From NCBI RefSeq assembly GCF_017565645.3, contig NZ_CP086136.1:7609501-7673500 (forward strand): 64,000 nucleotides of DNA. Reading direction: 5' to 3'. Shown piece by piece: positions 60,326-64,000 of the stretch. Origin of the DNA: Bradyrhizobium barranii subsp. barranii (GTDB lineage: Bacteria; Pseudomonadota; Alphaproteobacteria; Rhizobiales; Xanthobacteraceae). A model generated the notes under the pieces. It was not told the DNA's origin, made no database searches, and saw only the letters and a program-made list of their open reading frames with translations. Position numbers and translations under genes: made by a program. Positions within the stretch are counted from its first letter, which is position 1, and every line of letters starts with the position of its first letter.

Positions 60326-62026
60326 CTATTGTGCCAGGATCATCGCGAAGTAGCCGAACACGGTGAGCAGGATGCCCGATACGGCATAGGCGACCGGGAA
60401 GCCGATCCAGGGCACGGAGCTCTGGATTTCGACCGCGGCTTCACGACACGGACCGGAATGCGACCGGGCGCCGGCAACGCCGCCCATCAGCACCGCCGGA
60501 TTGATCTTGAAGAGGTGGAAGCCGATCGCCCAGACGATGAACGGCGGGATCGTGCAAGCGATGAAACCGGCGAGGAAGATCTTCAAGGCAACCGCACCGG
60601 TGAGCTGTGCCAGCAGACCGGCGCCGGCATTGACGCCCACGATCGCGACGAAGACCACGAGACCGAGATCCTCCAGCACATTGCGCGCCGCGTTCGGCGT
60701 ATTGCCGAAGAAGCGCAAGCGCGACACGATCGAGGACACGATGACGCCCGATAGCAGGAGACCACCGGCGTTGCCGAGGCCGATCTTGGCACCGAAGGCC
60801 GGGAATTCGATCATGCCGATCAGGAAGCCGATGATCATGCCGACCGCCAGCGTCAGCAGGTCGGTCGAGGTGTTGGTGCGCGCGATGCGCCCCCACATCT
60901 CGCCGAGATCGTTGACCGCGGACTTCAGACCGACCACGGAGACGATGTCCATCCGCTCCAGCTTGGTCTTGAGACCCGCCGGAATCTGGACACCTCCACG
61001 CTCGACCTTGGTCACCTGCAACTGTCCGGCGATTGCGGTGTCGCGGAAAGACTCGAAGGTGCGTCCCACCATGTCCTTGTTGGTGACGAGGATGTCCGCC
61101 TGGTCCATGGGGATGCCGAGCGTCTTGGCGTCCGCAACCTCCGGACCGATCAGGCCCATTTTCTCCGTGAGATGCTCGGTCGCACCGCCCAGCGCGACAA
61201 TGTCGCCCTTTTGCAAGACGAGTTCAGCATCGGCGCCTTGCGGCTCACCGTTCCGCCCAACATTGACGATGCGGTATTCCGGATTCACGGTACGGAACTT
61301 TGCGATGCTCATGCCGACCGTCGCGGGATTTTCCAGCCGGTAGGCCCGCAGGGCGAACTGGCGATAACCGGTCAGGCCGCCGCCCTCGAGATCCTTGACA
61401 CCAAATTCCCGCTCATACTGCTTGGCGGCGGCCGTGGCGTCGACACCCCACCAGCGCGGCAGATATTTGCAGATCAGGATGATGCCGACGGTGCCCCAGA
61501 TGTAAGTGATGCCGTAGGACAACGCGATCATCCCGGAGGCGTCCTCGGGCTTCATGCCCTCGGGCAGCTTGACGACACCGGAGGTGACGGCCTGCTCGGC
61601 CGAACCGATCGCAGCCGACATGGTCTGAGATCCCGCCAGCATGCCACCGGCGGCGCCGATCGGTAGCGCGAACAACTTCGTACAGATGACGACGAGCGCG
61701 AGGCCAAGAACACTCGACACCACGGCCAGGACGCAGAATTTCAGCCCGTCGCCCCTCAGGCTGTTGATGAAGGACGGACCGACGCGCAAGCCCACGCCGT
61801 ACATGAAGAGATAGTAGAACAGGCTCTTGGCGAAATTGTTCAGCTCGAGCTTCACGCCATAGGTGGACGCCCAGACCGACAAGCCGGCGCCCACCACGAT
61901 GGCACCGGCAACCATCCCGAGACCATAGCCCTTGATGCTGGCTCGCCCGATATAGACGGCAAGGCCAACGACGAAGAACAGCAGCAGAAACGGATTCTGC
62001 TGCAGGAAGGTGAAAAAGCCTTGCAT
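60326..62026 (-). CDS. Aspartate:alanine exchanger (AAE/AspT)-family antiporter
   Basis: 566-aa inner-membrane transporter. Two AspT/YidE-type membrane repeats flank a cytoplasmic pair of TrkA-C (RCK-C) domains: LENPATVGMSIAKFRTVNPEYRI ... LQKGDIVALGG and RTFESFRDTAIAGQLQVTKVERGG ... LERMDIVSVVGL. LAGSQTMSAAIGSAEQ in the first repeat and GGVAGARSHSGPCREA in the second carry the family's substrate-site signatures. In AspT such a carrier exchanges an amino acid for its decarboxylation product and so generates proton-motive force. It starts 13 bp after the decarboxylase gene, so a linked decarboxylation/antiport system is likely. Confidence 0.92.
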   Translation of the reverse strand: MQGFFTFLQQNPFLLLFFVVGLAVYIGRASIKGYGLGMVAGAIVVGAGLSVWASTYGVKLELNNFAKSLFYYLFMYGVGLRVGPSFINSLRGDGLKFCVLAVVSSVLGLALVVICTKLFALPIGAAGGMLAGSQTMSAAIGSAEQAVTSGVVKLPEGMKPEDASGMIALSYGITYIWGTVGIILICKYLPRWWGVDATAAAKQYEREFGVKDLEGGGLTGYRQFALRAYRLENPATVGMSIAKFRTVNPEYRIVNVGRNGEPQGADAELVLQKGDIVALGGATEHLTEKMGLIGPEVADAKTLGIPMDQADILVTNKDMVGRTFESFRDTAIAGQLQVTKVERGGVQIPAGLKTKLERMDIVSVVGLKSAVNDLGEMWGRIARTNTSTDLLTLAVGMIIGFLIGMIEFPAFGAKIGLGNAGGLLLSGVIVSSIVSRLRFFGNTPNAARNVLEDLGLVVFVAIVGVNAGAGLLAQLTGAVALKIFLAGFIACTIPPFIVWAIGFHLFKINPAVLMGGVAGARSHSGPCREAAVEIQSSVPWIGFPVAYAVSGILLTVFGYFAMILAQ

Positions 62027-62039
62027 GTTCGTCCCCTTT

Positions 62040-64000
62040 TCACGAAGCGGCCTTCAGCTTCGGCTGCGCGCCGGGCTTCGGCTTGCCGATCTTCGCCAAG
62101 GCTTCGGCGCGCACGAGCTTGAGGCCTTCCTTGGCGTCGTAGCCATGGATCTCCTTCACATCGAGCTTGCGCATGAAGTCGATGGTTTCCTGGGTGATGA
62201 CCTGACCCGGCACCATGATCGGGAAGCCCGGCGGATAGGGAATCACGAAACTGGCGGAGACGAGGTCGGGGCCGGCTTTCAGGCGGCGATCGATCTCGGG
62301 ATCGGCGAGCCTGATATATTCGCATCCCGCCGCGTCGTAGGCCGCGTAGAATCCGCTGCGGATGTCACCCTCATTGGTCTTGGCGCCGGCATCGCCTCGG
62401 AAGCTCTGGTGGAAATGCGAGAAGTTCGGCAAATCAGGCACGTCAGTCATCAGGCTCTTCACCCGTGCCTCGAAGGTCTTCTTCGCATTGGCACCGCCTT
62501 GGGCGAGGCCGCGATCCACCTCGCCCGCGATCTCGGCCAAAACCCTGACAAGATGCGCGACGTCGCTCCGCGTGTTGTTGATGTTTGACTGGAGCAGCAC
62601 CGAATTGCGTGAGGTCTTGTTGACCTGGATGTTGTAATCGTTCGCCAGGATGCCCTTGAACTGGGTGCCGTCGAAACCCGCGGTGCCGCACACCAGTGTC
62701 ATGCGGGTCGGATCGAGGCAGAACTCATCCTCGTCCAGGCTCTTCAGAGCGCTCGCCCAGTTCGCGCCGGCGGCCAGATAATCGGTGAAGCCGCTCTGGC
62801 GATATTGCGCCGGCACCATGGCGTCGGCGCCGAGGATGCGGAAATATTTCGAGAGCAGGGGATTGGTGTTGACGGCGTGACGGATGGCGAGCGCGATCTC
62901 GATCGCGTTGGCCACCAGACCATACCCTTCCAGCTCCATCTGGCGCCGCGAGACGTCAAGGCTCGCGATCAACTGCTGGTTCGGACTCGTGGAGGCATGG
63001 GTAAAGACGGCCTCCTTGAACTGCTGCTCGACCGTGTGGAATTCGACGTCCTTGACCGAGAGCATCGAGCCCTGACGGATCGCCGACATCGACTTATGGG
63101 TCGAATTGGTCTGATACACGCGCAAGCGGATCTGGCGCGGATCGGGGATCAGCCGGGTCTTGAGCAGCATTTCGTTCGAGGGATTCTTGCCGAGCGTGGC
63201 TTGTTGAGCTTCGTAAGCTGCGACCGATCTCGGATCGCGCATCCAGGCCTCGATCTCGTTGGCCGCTCCCATCGCGGTGCGCCGCCGCAGGAACGGCGAG
63301 AAGCGCGCAAAGCCGAACCAGGCCTCGTCCCACAGGAAGATCAGATCGGGCTTGATCGCGAGGCACTCCTCCATCACCCGGCGGGTGTTGTAGATGTGGC
63401 CGTCGAAGGTGCAGTTGGTCAGGTCCAGCAGCTTGACGCGGTCGAGCCGACCATCGGCCTTGGCGTTCAGCAAGGCCTGCTTGATGGTCTTCAGCGGCAC
63501 GGCGCCGTACATCGAATATTCCGTCATCGGGAAGGCTTCGACGTAGAGCGGCTGCGCGCCGGCCAGCACCATGCCGTAGTGATGCGACTTGTGACAATTG
63601 CGGTCGACGATCGCGATGTCGCCCGGCGCCAGCAGCGCCTGCACCGCCATCTTGTTCGAGGTGGAGGTACCGTTGGTCACGAAGAAGACGCGATCGGCGC
63701 CAAGCGCGCGTGCCGCCTTGTCCTGCGCCTTCTTGATGTTGCCGGTTGGCTCCAGCAGGCTGTCCAGGCCGCCGGTGGTCGCGCTGCTTTCGGCCAGGAA
63801 CAGGTTCAGGCCGTAGAACTCGCCCATGTCGCGGATCCAGTCCGACTTGAAGACCGATTTGCCGCGCGCGATCGGCAGCGCATGGAACGTTCCGATCGGA
63901 CGCTGTGCATATTTCTTCAGATTGTCGAAGAACGGCGTGTCGTAGCGATCCTGCACCCCTTCCAGGATCGAGAGATGCAGCTCGAGCAGCTCCTCGACCG
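62040..64000 (-). CDS. PLP-dependent Orn/Lys/Arg-type decarboxylase (5' end outside window)
   Basis: About 650 codons are visible; the frame is open to base 64000 (VEELLELHLSILEGVQDRYDTP), so the N-terminus lies beyond, and the GTG at 63956 is not the start. Fold-type I PLP enzyme of the basic amino-acid decarboxylase family. SSATTGGLDSLLEPTG is an early cofactor-site stretch, DRNCHKSHHYG follows, FLWDEAWFGFARF holds the PLP-ring Asp, and NSTHKSMSAIRQGS holds the Schiff-base Lys. PPGFPIMVPGQVIT near the C-terminus is typical. It lies 13 bp upstream of an AspT-type antiporter. Arginine, lysine, ornithine or a related acid are possible substrates; sequence alone does not decide. Confidence 0.9.
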   Translation of the reverse strand, partial: VEELLELHLSILEGVQDRYDTPFFDNLKKYAQRPIGTFHALPIARGKSVFKSDWIRDMGEFYGLNLFLAESSATTGGLDSLLEPTGNIKKAQDKAARALGADRVFFVTNGTSTSNKMAVQALLAPGDIAIVDRNCHKSHHYGMVLAGAQPLYVEAFPMTEYSMYGAVPLKTIKQALLNAKADGRLDRVKLLDLTNCTFDGHIYNTRRVMEECLAIKPDLIFLWDEAWFGFARFSPFLRRRTAMGAANEIEAWMRDPRSVAAYEAQQATLGKNPSNEMLLKTRLIPDPRQIRLRVYQTNSTHKSMSAIRQGSMLSVKDVEFHTVEQQFKEAVFTHASTSPNQQLIASLDVSRRQMELEGYGLVANAIEIALAIRHAVNTNPLLSKYFRILGADAMVPAQYRQSGFTDYLAAGANWASALKSLDEDEFCLDPTRMTLVCGTAGFDGTQFKGILANDYNIQVNKTSRNSVLLQSNINNTRSDVAHLVRVLAEIAGEVDRGLAQGGANAKKTFEARVKSLMTDVPDLPNFSHFHQSFRGDAGAKTNEGDIRSGFYAAYDAAGCEYIRLADPEIDRRLKAGPDLVSASFVIPYPPGFPIMVPGQVITQETIDFMRKLDVKEIHGYDAKEGLKLVRAEALAKIGKPKPGAQPKLKAAS

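Noticed and set aside
1..64000. tRNA, rRNA, known riboswitches, replication origin or attachment sites
   Set aside because: Looked for on both strands; no cloverleaf, conserved rRNA core, riboswitch core or integrase-linked repeat was recognised.

Overview
The window is GC-rich, densely coded alphaproteobacterial DNA. Gene content and protein style point to Bradyrhizobium or a close Bradyrhizobiaceae relative: a HutF-type histidine pathway, many Tat/Sec-exported hydrolases, a form II CoxL-like molybdoenzyme, DUF3300/DUF2950 pairs and ATGA-overlapping operons. This placement is inference; there is no rRNA or other marker gene here.

Layout. 1-5 kb (minus): operon for a three-subunit xanthine/CO-dehydrogenase-family hydroxylase plus a branched-chain-amino-acid-type binding protein, divergent from a TetR regulator with two operator-like palindromes between them. 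5.8-16.3 kb: histidine utilisation, with hutI-hutH-hutU (minus) divergent from hutF-hutC (plus) around a perfect 20-bp palindrome; hutF-hutC is followed by a SsuA/TauA-type ABC transporter and an M20 amidohydrolase. No hutG is seen. 16.3-17.3 kb: about 1 kb of non-coding, repeat-like DNA. 17.3-19.5 kb: an MFS transporter and a tripartite-tricarboxylate binding protein.

19.7-46.3 kb is an accessory, stress/xenobiotic-like region. It carries three paralogous winged-helix/NTPase/TPR (STAND) regulators of about 950 aa, an EmrAB-type pump with its TetR regulator, an aldo/keto reductase, MsrA, a cupin, OsmC, an enoyl-CoA hydratase homologue, three exported epoxide-hydrolase-like alpha/beta hydrolases, a glyoxalase-family protein, a short HWE kinase, a DJ-1/PfpI protein, two paralogous proteins of unknown function and an AraC regulator. 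At least six of its promoters share a direct-repeat element, TAAC half-sites every 10 bp usually ending in TAACGRGC. This looks like a local, apparently undescribed regulon and is the main finding. The first two STAND regulators also share a conserved 40-bp upstream box. An intact IS256-family element with a perfect 9-bp target duplication sits between the third regulator and the AraC gene.

46.7-57.6 kb: a DMSO-reductase-family molybdoenzyme, a RidA protein and a minus-strand envelope cluster (DUF3302, HlyD-like, hypothetical, sensor kinase, DUF3300 with a C-terminal S74-like self-cleavage domain, DUF2950, small exported protein). 57.6-59.8 kb: a ppk2 gene split by an IS110/IS1111-family element whose right end can fold as a bridge RNA with a guide matching the insertion site. 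59.9-64 kb: a small exported protein, an AspT-type antiporter and a PLP-dependent Orn/Lys/Arg-type decarboxylase that runs off the window.

Three genes (molybdopterin subunit, ABC ATPase, glyoxalase-family protein) each carry one single-base frameshift. These may be real lesions or assembly errors.
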